Positions 9,162 through 17,178 of a stretch of DNA of 64,000 bases are shown here, one piece after another (within the stretch, counting starts at the first letter, position 1; the number at the start of each line of letters is the position of its first letter). This DNA is from Coriobacteriaceae bacterium (lineage in GTDB: Bacteria > Actinomycetota > Coriobacteriia > Coriobacteriales > UMGS124): assembly GCA_019421015.1 (NCBI GenBank), contig JAHZGC010000002.1:66894-130893 (forward strand), read 5' to 3'. The notes below the pieces were generated by a model that did no database searches, was not told where the DNA came from, and saw nothing but the letters and a program-made list of their open reading frames with translations. A program made the position numbers and the translations under genes.

Positions 9162-10367
9162 ATGGCCTCGATGGCCCCCAAACCCCCGCAGTTCTTTGCC
9201 GGCATGTTCGACGTGGGCCGCGACCCCGACTGGGAGCGCGTCGCCCATGCGATGGACCTCCTGCGTGCCTCGGGTGTGCGGATTGTGGCGTCGTCGGCCG
9301 TGGTGGACGACGACGGGCGTGCGCGCGTGCCGTTCTTTGCCAAGTCCGACGCCGTGGCCGAGGTCTTTGGGGGTGGCGGCGACCCCAAGCCCACCATCGA
9401 GGCGCTCTCGCCCTACCGCCTGGCGGCCTACGCCAAGGTGGACCCGCGTCGGGCGGGCAACCACACGCTGGCGGCTTTGGCCAAGCTTGGCGACGACAAC
9501 GTTGCCCGCGACCGCGTGCGTCCGGCCGACCTTGAGCCGCACACGGTGGGGTGCCTCGCTGCCGGTTCCGGCAAGACGGACGCCTTTGCCGGGCTGATCG
9601 GCCTGGAGCCCCAGCGCAGGATGCTCGAGAAGATCGGCATCCTGGTGGCCAAGCACGGCCGTCGCAGCGTCGAGTGCCTGCACATGGCCTTTGTGGGCGC
9701 GCCCGGCACCGGCAAGACCGAGCTGGCCCGGCGCATGCTCGCGTGGCTCGACGCCGCGGGGGTGACCGACGGCAACGGCACGTTTGTCAAGGCGACCACC
9801 GCCGACCTGGTGGGGCTCTACGTGGGCCACACCCCGGCGCGCACGCGTTCGGTGGTAGAGCGGGCTTTGGGCGGGATGCTCTTCATCGACGAGGCCTACG
9901 GGCTGCTCTCGGCGGGCGACTATGGGCAGGAGGCCATAGACACCCTGGTAGAGATGCTGGAGGCCGAGCGGGATCGCCTTGTGTGCGTCGTCGCCGGATA
10001 TCCCCATGAGATCGAGGAGCTCTTTGGGCGCAACTCCGGCCTACGCGACCGGTTTGGGTTTCGGGTCGCCTTTGAAGACTACGGCGTGGCCGACCTCGCA
10101 CGCATCTTTGGAGTGTTTGCGGCCGCCCACGGTTACGCCCTGCACCCGGGGGTCTCTCCGACGCTCGAGGGGTGTCTGGAGGAGATGCGGGGCATGCGCG
10201 GCTTTGCCAACGCTCGCAGCGTGCGGAGGCTCTTTGACCGCGCGATCATCGAGTGCGCCTGCCGTTGCGACGAGAAGCTCCTGACCGCCGCCGATGTCCG
10301 GGCCGCCTGGGCCCAGCCCGACCTGGGAGGGTCGGCGCGCACATCGCGGGTTGGCTTTGGGAGGTAG
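9162..10367 (+). CDS. CbxX/CfqX-type AAA+ ATPase
   Basis: Protein of 401 residues. Residues 1-140 form an unrecognised N-terminal domain. The AAA+ core follows: Walker A GAPGTGKTE at 179-187, pore-loop-like GLYVGHT at 218-224, Walker B MLFIDEAYGLL near 239-249, sensor-1 region VCVVAGYPHEIEEL, arginine-finger region NSGLRDRFGFRV, and a C-terminal lid (GMRGFANARSVRRLFDRAI). This is the layout of CbbX rubisco activase and of the EccA ATPases of ESX secretion, ring-forming remodelling machines. No rubisco or ESX gene is nearby, so the client is unknown. A GSGKTD at 135-140 resembles a second P-loop but lacks context. RBS AAAGGAG. Confidence 0.85.
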   Translation: MASMAPKPPQFFAGMFDVGRDPDWERVAHAMDLLRASGVRIVASSAVVDDDGRARVPFFAKSDAVAEVFGGGGDPKPTIEALSPYRLAAYAKVDPRRAGNHTLAALAKLGDDNVARDRVRPADLEPHTVGCLAAGSGKTDAFAGLIGLEPQRRMLEKIGILVAKHGRRSVECLHMAFVGAPGTGKTELARRMLAWLDAAGVTDGNGTFVKATTADLVGLYVGHTPARTRSVVERALGGMLFIDEAYGLLSAGDYGQEAIDTLVEMLEAERDRLVCVVAGYPHEIEELFGRNSGLRDRFGFRVAFEDYGVADLARIFGVFAAAHGYALHPGVSPTLEGCLEEMRGMRGFANARSVRRLFDRAIIECACRCDEKLLTAADVRAAWAQPDLGGSARTSRVGFGR

Positions 10368-10397
10368 GGGCGCTCTCCTCGGGCAGCCCACAGAATC

Positions 10398-10485
10398 ACT
10401 GGACAAGGTGGGCAAAGGCGCGGTGTGCTTAAGGCACATACGCCTTTGCCCAACGCGGTGCAGGGTTTTATTCAAAATGCTCTAG
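10398..10485. repeat. Palindromic repeat family B, copy 1, between convergent genes
   Basis: Inner stem GGGCAAAGGCG (10410-10420) / CGCCTTTGCCC (10441-10451) with GTGTGC / GGCACA inside. The right edge AACGCGGTGCAGGG through CAAAATGCTCTAG is nearly identical to the copy at 59440-59547. The terminal CTAG supplies the stop codon of the minus-strand gene at 10482. It probably serves as a bidirectional terminator for the AAA+ and transglutaminase-like genes. Confidence 0.7.
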
Positions 10486-11546
10486 CTGTCCTGCACCGTT
10501 ACCCGCACGACCCCGGGCCGTCGCGAGCTCAGCTGCACGCGCCCCGAGCGGCCGGCCTGTAGCAGGGAGGCCCCCACGACGGCGAGCAGGCTGTCGCCGG
10601 TCTGGGCGGGTGCGTCGGCCGAGCGGGGGAACTCGCTGCCGAGCTCGACCTCGAAGGCATTTCTGCCGCGTTCAAACTGCTGCCGGCAAAGGCTGGCAAG
10701 CTGTGCGGGGTTCTTGGCGTGCAGCCCCAGCGAGCGGTAGAGCCCTAGGTTGTGGGGGCAGGCGGGACAGGGTTGGTCTATGGAGCGCCCGGGGAGCAGC
10801 TCGCGGTCGGACAGCCCGAAGTAGGCCCGGCTTATGTCTGCGCTTTTGTCGTCGGTACCGCCCGCCACGCGGTTGCCGGCGGCGCGTTGTTTGGCTCCAC
10901 ACCCTCGGGGGAGGGCCAAGTCGTCGGTGACGTCCATGTGCGCCCAGTGTCCCGCGATTCTCGCGACGTTCCAGGCGTGGGGGCCGCCGCTGCTGCCTGT
11001 GACCACGGCACACGGAATGCCAGCCTCGTCGCAGAGCAGCTTGTAGGCTTTGGCAATGCCGTCGCACACCGCCTCGCCGTACACCAGCGCCCCCGCCGCT
11101 TCGTGGGCCAGCGTTGCGTCGGGCACATAGCGGCATTGGGCGGCCAGACGGTCGTGGAACCGTAGGGCCAGCGCCGCCTCGCCCGCCTCGGGGCCCCCGC
11201 AGTGGTGCAGCGCGTCCCGGGCGGCCTGCTGCATCAGTTGCTGCAGCTCGGCGGCGTCGGTCCGGTAACGCACCTCGAGCGTCGAGAAGGTTCCCGCGGG
11301 CCCAAAGGCGTAACAGCGCACGACTCGGGCCCCCTCGAACAGGGCCAGTGGGTTCTCCTGCCGTATATGCTCGAGCAGGGGCTGCACCTGGGACCCGGTC
11401 GTGCCGCGCGGCAGGCGGATGTGCCCCTCATGGGCGAGAAGCCCATCGAGCAGCAGGTCGTAGAGCTGGGCCTGCCCGCCCAAGAGCCGGGCGCGGTGGG
11501 GGCGGTAGGGCGTACGGGCGGCGGGTTCGGTCGCGGGTGCGGGCAT
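10482..11546 (-). CDS. Cytosolic transglutaminase-like (papain-fold) protein
   Basis: Protein of 354 residues without signal peptide. The central part carries the transglutaminase-core triad in order: Cys161 in EAVCDGIAKAYKLL, His190 in GGPHAWNVARI, and Asp205 in HWAHMDVTDD. Such domains act as cysteine peptidases or crosslinking/deamidating enzymes. A CPAC motif (about residues 265-268) could be a redox or metal pair. The C-terminal 60 residues end in strands (GRVQLSSRRPGVVRVTVQ) that may be a small binding domain. It is convergent with the AAA+ gene. Most bacterial relatives of this type are exported, so a cytosolic copy beside a kinase/FHA/AAA+ set suggests a regulated intracellular protease. 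Confidence 0.75.
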   Translation of the reverse strand: MPAPATEPAARTPYRPHRARLLGGQAQLYDLLLDGLLAHEGHIRLPRGTTGSQVQPLLEHIRQENPLALFEGARVVRCYAFGPAGTFSTLEVRYRTDAAELQQLMQQAARDALHHCGGPEAGEAALALRFHDRLAAQCRYVPDATLAHEAAGALVYGEAVCDGIAKAYKLLCDEAGIPCAVVTGSSGGPHAWNVARIAGHWAHMDVTDDLALPRGCGAKQRAAGNRVAGGTDDKSADISRAYFGLSDRELLPGRSIDQPCPACPHNLGLYRSLGLHAKNPAQLASLCRQQFERGRNAFEVELGSEFPRSADAPAQTGDSLLAVVGASLLQAGRSGRVQLSSRRPGVVRVTVQDS

Positions 11547-12367
11547 GGGGGCTCCTTAGGTGGGCGTCAAAGGCAACCATCCCAGACGGTGGAGCCGGTG
11601 TGTTGTACAAACTCCCACAACATCACCATCTGCGCTGCTCGGGGGTGGGGGTGGTGCTCAAACCTGCAGGTAGCAACCCTATCGCCCATGTGTTCGCCCG
11701 TTGTAAGCCGGGTGCCCGGTGCGTTAAACTGGCCTTGCTGCGCCGCAAGCCCGTTCGCGGGCCGGGGCGCGGTGCCTTTGTTTGCATACGGCTCACCCAC
11801 ATATCAAACATGCGCCACCTTCGCCACAGGTACGCACATCCACGCACCAGCCTGCACCCCCACCACAACATGTGCAAACGAATAAGAGCCGCCTCCGCCA
11901 TGCGACGGGGGCGGCTCGTCTGAGGCCGCTTTTGCTCCTGCGGGGGGCCGGAACTCTGCTGGTCCGGGGTCGTCGGCGCAGGCCCCGTCGATGCGAGGTG
12001 CCCGGTGGCCAGATGCTTCCGCAGAATCGGGGTTCGTGCTAGGCCTGCGAGGTCCCCGATGTCCCCGTTCCGCCCGCAGGAGAGAAGGCCTTGCGACTGA
12101 TACCCTTCTGACCTGCGGTTTCCTCAAGCCTCCCTGCGCGCCCGGACGCCTTCCTGGTTGCCGAGGCCCCATGGGCGGCCCGGGCGCCTATCCAGAACCC
12201 CCTTTGTGCGGAAAGATCTCCCGATTTGCCGTCTGGGCAAAACGGGGGTGGCCGGCCGGAGCACATGGTGCCCCGACGCCGGGGATAGGTTACAGTGTAA
12301 GGTGTCGGAGGGCTGCCGGGCTTTCTGCGTCTTTGGTCCCAGCTGTGCATGTTGTCCGGGAGGTTGT
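11547..12367. other. Long intergenic region with a hairpin and a MITE-like repeat
   Basis: No gene is supported in 820 bases. 11547-11880 is free of recognisable structure and unusually rich in CCAC / CACC runs. A GC-rich hairpin with 8-bp arms (GAGCCGCC / GGCGGCTC) lies at 11886-11917. The 206-bp repeat lies at 12015-12220. The ribosome-binding site GGGAGG and start of the next gene end the region. Confidence 0.6.
12015..12220. repeat. MITE-like repeat, copy 2 (206 bp)
   Basis: Left end CTTCCGCAGAATCGGGGTT (12016-12034), right end CCTATCCAGAACCCC (12187-12201) followed by TTTGTGCGGAAAGATC. It has the same length as copy 1. The internal TGACCTGCGGTTT is the reverse of the GGTCAGG motif of copies 1 and 3, so the core is flipped. 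The left terminus is more diverged (GTGCTAGG for CTGGATAGG). Confidence 0.7.
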
Positions 12368-13513
12368 ATGGTCCAGTTGCTCGACACCCCTCTTTCGCGT
12401 CGCGCGTTCGTTGGTGCGGCTTCGGCTGCGCTGCTTGCGGGCGTGGTTTCCGCGGCGGCTGGGACTCCTGTGGCCCATGGAGCTGCGGCGGAGGCCGCTC
12501 CCGACTACGCCTCCCCCGAGGGTTGGGCCTATTGGGACGATTGGTTGGTCGACGACCAGGACGGTGCCCTTGTCGACGCCGCCGGCCCTGCGGTCGGCGT
12601 CGGTCCCCGCGCCACGGTCGTCAAGCCGGCCGGTCTCTTTATCGTGGCGCCCACGGTGGTCCTGGGCGAGGATGGCGGCTCGAACATGGACCTCCTGAAC
12701 GCCGAGGACCGGGCGTCTTTTGTGGGGGCGCTCAACATGGAGCTCGGCATCTACCGCGACGAGTGCCGGGTCTTCGCCCCGTTCTATCGCCAGGCCACGC
12801 TGGCCATGTATGACGCCGGGGGAGACGCCCTCGACAGCGCGATCGACGCCGCCTATGCCGACGTCGCTGCCGCGTTCGAAGCATATCTGGAGGCCAGCCC
12901 CGACCGCCCGCTGGTGCTCGCGGGCTTCTCCCAGGGGTCCGAGCATGTGATCCGCCTGGTCAGGGACTACTTTGGCGATGATGGGCTGCGTGAGCGCCTG
13001 GTGGCGGCCTATGCCATTGGCTGGCGATTGACCGCTGAGGAGTGCGCTGCGACGCCTTGGTTGCTGGCCGCTTGCGGCCCCGACGACACGGGCGTGGTCG
13101 TGGCGTTCAACTCCGAGGACCCTGCGGTCGGAGACTCGCTGATCGTGCCGGCCGGTACCTCGACGCTCGCCATCAACCCCCTGAGCTGGGAGACTTCGAG
13201 CGACCTGGCACCTGCCGAGCTTAACCTGGGCGCGTGCTTTACCGACTACGCCGGCGCGGTGGTCGAGGAGATCCCTGCGCTCTGCGGAGCCTACCTCGAC
13301 CCGGCCCGCGGCACCCTCAAGGTCACGGGCGTCGACCCGGCAGACTACCCGCCTGCGCTCCCCATCTTCGACGAGGGCGTCTACCACGTGTACGACTACC
13401 AGTTCTTCTACCGCAACCTGCAAGAGAACGTCGCCGAGCGCGTGGGGGCGTATTTGGCGCATTGGACCGGGGGTGCGAAGGATCCCGGCGGTTTAGCGAA
13501 TCCTAAAAACTGA
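12368..13513 (+). CDS. Tat-exported alpha/beta hydrolase, DUF3089-like
   Basis: Protein of 381 residues; the ATG at 12368 follows GGGAGG. It has a twin-arginine leader (LSRRAFVGAASAALLAG, residues 9-25) with a probable cut after AHGAAA. The nucleophile elbow GFSQG is at 186-190 (Ser188), preceded by a PLVLAG strand. FIVAPTVVLGEDG and FAPFYRQATL near 90-145 match the usual DUF3089 start, and the candidate catalytic His lies near YHVYDYQFFYRNLQENV. Probably a lipase, esterase or peptidase acting outside the membrane. It stands alone, convergent with the flavoprotein at 13650. Confidence 0.75.
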   Translation: MVQLLDTPLSRRAFVGAASAALLAGVVSAAAGTPVAHGAAAEAAPDYASPEGWAYWDDWLVDDQDGALVDAAGPAVGVGPRATVVKPAGLFIVAPTVVLGEDGGSNMDLLNAEDRASFVGALNMELGIYRDECRVFAPFYRQATLAMYDAGGDALDSAIDAAYADVAAAFEAYLEASPDRPLVLAGFSQGSEHVIRLVRDYFGDDGLRERLVAAYAIGWRLTAEECAATPWLLAACGPDDTGVVVAFNSEDPAVGDSLIVPAGTSTLAINPLSWETSSDLAPAELNLGACFTDYAGAVVEEIPALCGAYLDPARGTLKVTGVDPADYPPALPIFDEGVYHVYDYQFFYRNLQENVAERVGAYLAHWTGGAKDPGGLANPKN

Positions 13514-13649
13514 TCGCACATCGTCGTATGGTGTGCATGGGCAGGGACCCAGAGCCGAAGGAGCGGCGTCTGGACCCCTGCCGGGCAGAGCAACCTCTGA
13601 TTATCCGGCGGCCAGGATTTGGTCTCCTGCACTGCCGCGATTTTTTGAC

Positions 13650-15341
13650 TTACTCCCAGCTCTCCAACCCCGCCGCGTCGATGGCGGCCAGGTAGCTAAA
13701 GACCATGCCGGGGGCCACGGTTCCGCCGGCACCGGTGTAGTACTTGCCGGGCGTGCCGCAGCCCGCGTTGTTGCCGCAGGCGTACAGGCGCGGGACGATG
13801 CCGCCGAGCACGCTCTCCACCTGGCCGAACTCGTTGGTGCGGGGACCGCCCTTGGTGCCCTGCAGGAACGGCACGATCTGGGCCGCGAAGTAGGGCGGGA
13901 TGTCCATCGGCTCGAGGCAGTCGGCGGGACGGCCCGGTCCGCCCTGGTCGAAGGTGGACTCGCCGCGGTGGAACTCGGGGTCGGCGCCTTCGGCGGCGTA
14001 CTTGTTGAAGCGCTCCACCTGGGCCAGGAAGTTCTCGGTGCCGAGCTCGTCGAGGCCCATCTTCTCGGCCAGCTCCTCCAAGGTGTCGGCCTGGATGACC
14101 CACTCGGGCACCTCGTCGGCGGCGCCCACGCCCCACAGGTTGCCGCCCTTCTCGGGGGTGGCCACGCCGTCGCCGCCGGCGTTGCGGTTGCGGTTGCCCT
14201 GGTCGCACACGTACCAGGCAGGGATGTTGGTGTAGAGCATCTCACCGGTGGTCTCGCGGCCGTTGCCGAAGCCGTACCAGAACGAGTCGTAGCTGGCGGC
14301 CTCGTCGCAGAAGCGGCGCCCATAGCGGTTGATCCACATCGACGAGGTGTCGCGCTGGTAGCACAGCGGTGCGATGTTGGCGTCGACCACGCGGTTGGCG
14401 TAGGCCTCCTCGCCGATGGCCTTGTAGGCGCAGTTGCCCCAGCCGTAGCACATCATGGCGAGGTCGGCGCCCACGCCCTGGGCCATGCGGATGCCCTTGC
14501 CGTCGCAGGTCTCGACCTGGAAGGTGCAGGGGCTGGGGATGTCGAGGTACTGGGCCTTCATGTCGTCGTTGTAGTCGAAGCCGCCGGCACCCAGCAGCAC
14601 GGCCTTGGCGGCCTTGATGTAGCTGGTCTCGCCGCTCTTGTTGTCGGTGACCACGACGCCCAGGACCTCCTGGCGGCCGTCCTCGAGGGGACGCGCCACC
14701 AGGCGCTCGGCGGTGGTGTTGAGCAGGATGCGGCCGCCCAGCTCCTCGAGGCGGTCGGCCTGGGGCTGGGTGTAGCCCACGCCCGAAAGGCTCTTCTTGC
14801 CCTCGGGGTCGCTGGGGTCCTTGGGCTTCACGGTGCGGGTGGCCGTGGTGGCGCCCTCCCACTGCTCGTGGTAGTCGGTGCGATCGGCCACCACCCACTC
14901 GACGCCGGCCTCCTCGGTGATGAAGTTGATCATGGGCGAGGCGTTGGCGATGTAGGCGTCGATGATGGCCTCGGTCGAAAGGCCGTCGGCGACCTTGGTC
15001 ATGTAGACCTTGGCGGCTGCGGGGTCGTCCTCGGCGTAGTCGTTGCAGGGGATCCACACCGACCCGCCCGAGAGCGCGGTGGTGCCGCCCACGATGCCGC
15101 GGGCTTCGATCACGATGACGCTCATCCCCTCGGCGGCCGCCTTGAGGGCGCCTGTAAGGGCGGTGCCGGCGCCCACGACCACGAAGTCGGCCTCGTCGTC
15201 CCACTGCTCGGGGATACCGGCGCCGGCCAGGGGTGCGGCCTGGGACTCCTCGGCGAGGGCCGGGGCGGCGGCCACGGCCCCCAGGGCCATGCTGGTGGCG
15301 GCGAATCCGATGAACGAGCGCCTGTCCAGGGTGTTCTCCAT
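13650..15341 (-). CDS. Tat-exported FAD reductase of the 3-ketosteroid-dehydrogenase-like type
   Basis: Protein of 563 residues from the ATG at 15341. RR at 7-8, APALAEE cleavage region near 30. The FAD motif GAGTALTG is at 57-64. GGTTALSGGSVWIPCND and the C-terminal YYTGAGGTVAPGMVFSYLAA resemble the substrate loop and YPGxGxT motif of KstD-type 3-oxosteroid dehydrogenases rather than the HGxNRLG motif of fumarate reductases. Steroids, phenolics or enones are therefore plausible substrates (inference). It is divergent from the LuxR gene at 15619, with a perfect palindrome between them, and convergent with the hydrolase gene. Confidence 0.82.
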   Translation of the reverse strand: MENTLDRRSFIGFAATSMALGAVAAAPALAEESQAAPLAGAGIPEQWDDEADFVVVGAGTALTGALKAAAEGMSVIVIEARGIVGGTTALSGGSVWIPCNDYAEDDPAAAKVYMTKVADGLSTEAIIDAYIANASPMINFITEEAGVEWVVADRTDYHEQWEGATTATRTVKPKDPSDPEGKKSLSGVGYTQPQADRLEELGGRILLNTTAERLVARPLEDGRQEVLGVVVTDNKSGETSYIKAAKAVLLGAGGFDYNDDMKAQYLDIPSPCTFQVETCDGKGIRMAQGVGADLAMMCYGWGNCAYKAIGEEAYANRVVDANIAPLCYQRDTSSMWINRYGRRFCDEAASYDSFWYGFGNGRETTGEMLYTNIPAWYVCDQGNRNRNAGGDGVATPEKGGNLWGVGAADEVPEWVIQADTLEELAEKMGLDELGTENFLAQVERFNKYAAEGADPEFHRGESTFDQGGPGRPADCLEPMDIPPYFAAQIVPFLQGTKGGPRTNEFGQVESVLGGIVPRLYACGNNAGCGTPGKYYTGAGGTVAPGMVFSYLAAIDAAGLESWE

Positions 15342-15471
15342 TGCGTGCTCCTTGCGATGCTCGAAGGCGTGTACGGTGTGCGCCAGGTGCGGCGCGTCGC
15401 TTCGCATCCTAGGCGCAGGCTCCAGGCGGCCGCGTCCTATGGGAGGTCTGATTTTTGCCCAGGTCGGGCGG

Positions 15472-15492
15472 CCTCCTACCTCAGGTAGGAGG
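15472..15492. promoter_or_regulatory. Candidate operator, 10-1-10 palindrome
   Basis: Perfect inverted repeat CCTCCTACCT-C-AGGTAGGAGG halfway between the divergent flavoprotein (start 15341) and LuxR (start 15619) genes. It is well placed to bind the adjacent LuxR regulator as a dimer and control both directions. Confidence 0.6.
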
Positions 15493-15618
15493 AGCTGACC
15501 CGGCATGCCACCCCTTGACGGGCCTCAGGTGCGGGCCCGCCCTGTGGGCGAGGTCGTCCAAAATGCTCTATAGTTGCATCCTGGAACACAAGTGATCGCG
15601 CGGCGGAGAAGAACCTGC

Positions 15619-17160
15619 ATGGCAAAGGGCAACGGGGGCGCTGGGGCTGATGAACCGATCTTGCGCGGGGTGGCCGCGACGGTGCACTCTTACGGTGCGC
15701 TGACGGGGGCGGCTGCCTGCGCCATGGCCTGGGCCCTCCTGGTCAGGTTTTCGGGGTTGCTGTTCGCTCCTGTTTCTACGGTCTCTCAGAGCGGTGCCTT
15801 GGGCCTGGGTTCCCTCGCTGGCCTCTTTGCGGGGGTGTTGCTTATCCCAAAGCCAAAGGGCGCTCGCGCGCTCTGGGTTCTGGCCGCGCTGGGGGCGTTG
15901 TGCGCTGCGGTGTCCACCGTCTTTTTGGGGCTGCCGTCTCCAACCGACGTCGTGCGGGCTCCCGCTGCCTATGGTGTCTGCGGGCTTGTGCAGGGCATCG
16001 CCTATGCCGCCGCCACCTTGCTGGCGGTTGCCTGCTATTGCAGGCTGGGTTTTCGAGGCTCGCTTGTGGTGGCGGCCTCGTCGTTCACGCTGGCGTTTGC
16101 GGCCTTTGTGGCTTTGGCCGCACTGCTACCCCATGGTGCTGCCTGGTGTGCTGCCCTGCTGCCCGTGGCCGCCGCGGCGCTGTTCGTGCCAGGGTGGCGT
16201 CGGTTCCTGGTGCAGGGGGCGCGTTCCGCTCAAAGATCTTCTGCACCTGGATGCGACCCATCTTGTGGGCCGGTGGAGCTGGCACCGTCTCGAGCGGTCC
16301 TGCTGGCTCTTCTCGTGCTTGCGGGGCTTCTCGCCGTCTATATGCCGGCCATGTATCCTAAGACGACCAACTTGGCGTCTCAGGCGCTGGGGTCGGTTGA
16401 GTGCATGGGGCTGGCAAGCTGGCGCTGCGTGGCGGCGCTTGCGCTCGTGGTCGGCCTGCTGTGGCTGGCGGTGGGCATCGCCTATAGGCGTCGGGCCACC
16501 GCCACGGGGGCCGTGTTGTTGGCCCTCGCGCTGTTTGCCGCCATCTTCTTCATGCTGCCCTCCATGGGGACGAGCGCTGCGGCTTTCGTGCTCTTTGTGG
16601 CCTGCGGGATCCTGGCTGCGCTGTTTGCGGCGGCCCTTCTGGTGTTCGCGGCCGGACAGGGCGATGGCCGGGCCGTGCGCCGGGGGCTGGCCGCTATAAT
16701 GGGAGGTGGCCTGGGGGCGGCGGTCTTTGCCTACGTCTTCTTGGGTCCCCTCTACAACGTCACGATGTTCCAGGACACGCTGTTCAGCGTGGTCCCGGCG
16801 GTATTGCTGATTGCCTTTGTGGGCACCGTGTTCGTGCTGCGCACGTTCGTGGCCCGCGCCCTTGCCGCCTGGGGGGTGCGGTTCGGCGGCGGTACGGCAG
16901 GCCTGGGGAGAGCCACGGAGGGGCCCGTGATGACCGATGACGGCAGTGGCCGGGCCGCCCTGGAGTCTTTTGCCGCCCGTCGCGGGCTTACCAAGCGCGA
17001 GGTCGAGGTGCTGCTCCTGCTGGCCGAGGGGCGCAACGAACCATATATAGAGTCGGCCCTGGGAATCTCGCGCACCACGGTCAAGACCCACATCACCCAT
17101 ATCTACCGCAAGGTGGGGGTGTCGTCGCGCCAGCAGCTCATTGACGTGCTGCGCGGGTAA
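15619..17160 (+). CDS. Membrane-anchored LuxR-family regulator
   Basis: Protein of 513 residues, start 15619 after GGCGGAGAAG. Residues about 25-420 form roughly 12 hydrophobic segments in an MFS-like arrangement. A cytosolic linker follows, then the C-terminal LuxR/GerE HTH (LTKREVEVLLLLAEGRNEPYIESALGISRTTVKTHITHIYRKVGVSSRQQLIDVL). Regulators with multi-spanning sensor halves are a known trait of Coriobacteriia. The sensor would detect a ligand at the membrane while the HTH binds promoter DNA. It is divergent from the flavoprotein at 13650, the likely target. An upstream TGCTCTATAGT may contain the -10 box. Confidence 0.88.
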   Translation: MAKGNGGAGADEPILRGVAATVHSYGALTGAAACAMAWALLVRFSGLLFAPVSTVSQSGALGLGSLAGLFAGVLLIPKPKGARALWVLAALGALCAAVSTVFLGLPSPTDVVRAPAAYGVCGLVQGIAYAAATLLAVACYCRLGFRGSLVVAASSFTLAFAAFVALAALLPHGAAWCAALLPVAAAALFVPGWRRFLVQGARSAQRSSAPGCDPSCGPVELAPSRAVLLALLVLAGLLAVYMPAMYPKTTNLASQALGSVECMGLASWRCVAALALVVGLLWLAVGIAYRRRATATGAVLLALALFAAIFFMLPSMGTSAAAFVLFVACGILAALFAAALLVFAAGQGDGRAVRRGLAAIMGGGLGAAVFAYVFLGPLYNVTMFQDTLFSVVPAVLLIAFVGTVFVLRTFVARALAAWGVRFGGGTAGLGRATEGPVMTDDGSGRAALESFAARRGLTKREVEVLLLLAEGRNEPYIESALGISRTTVKTHITHIYRKVGVSSRQQLIDVLRG

Positions 17161-17178
17161 TGGCGCCTTGTGTCTCGC

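Noticed and set aside
9162..10367. EccA of a type VII (ESX) secretion system
   Set aside because: The AAA+ core is similar, but no EccC, WXG100 or other ESX gene lies nearby and the N-terminal domain is not TPR-like by eye.
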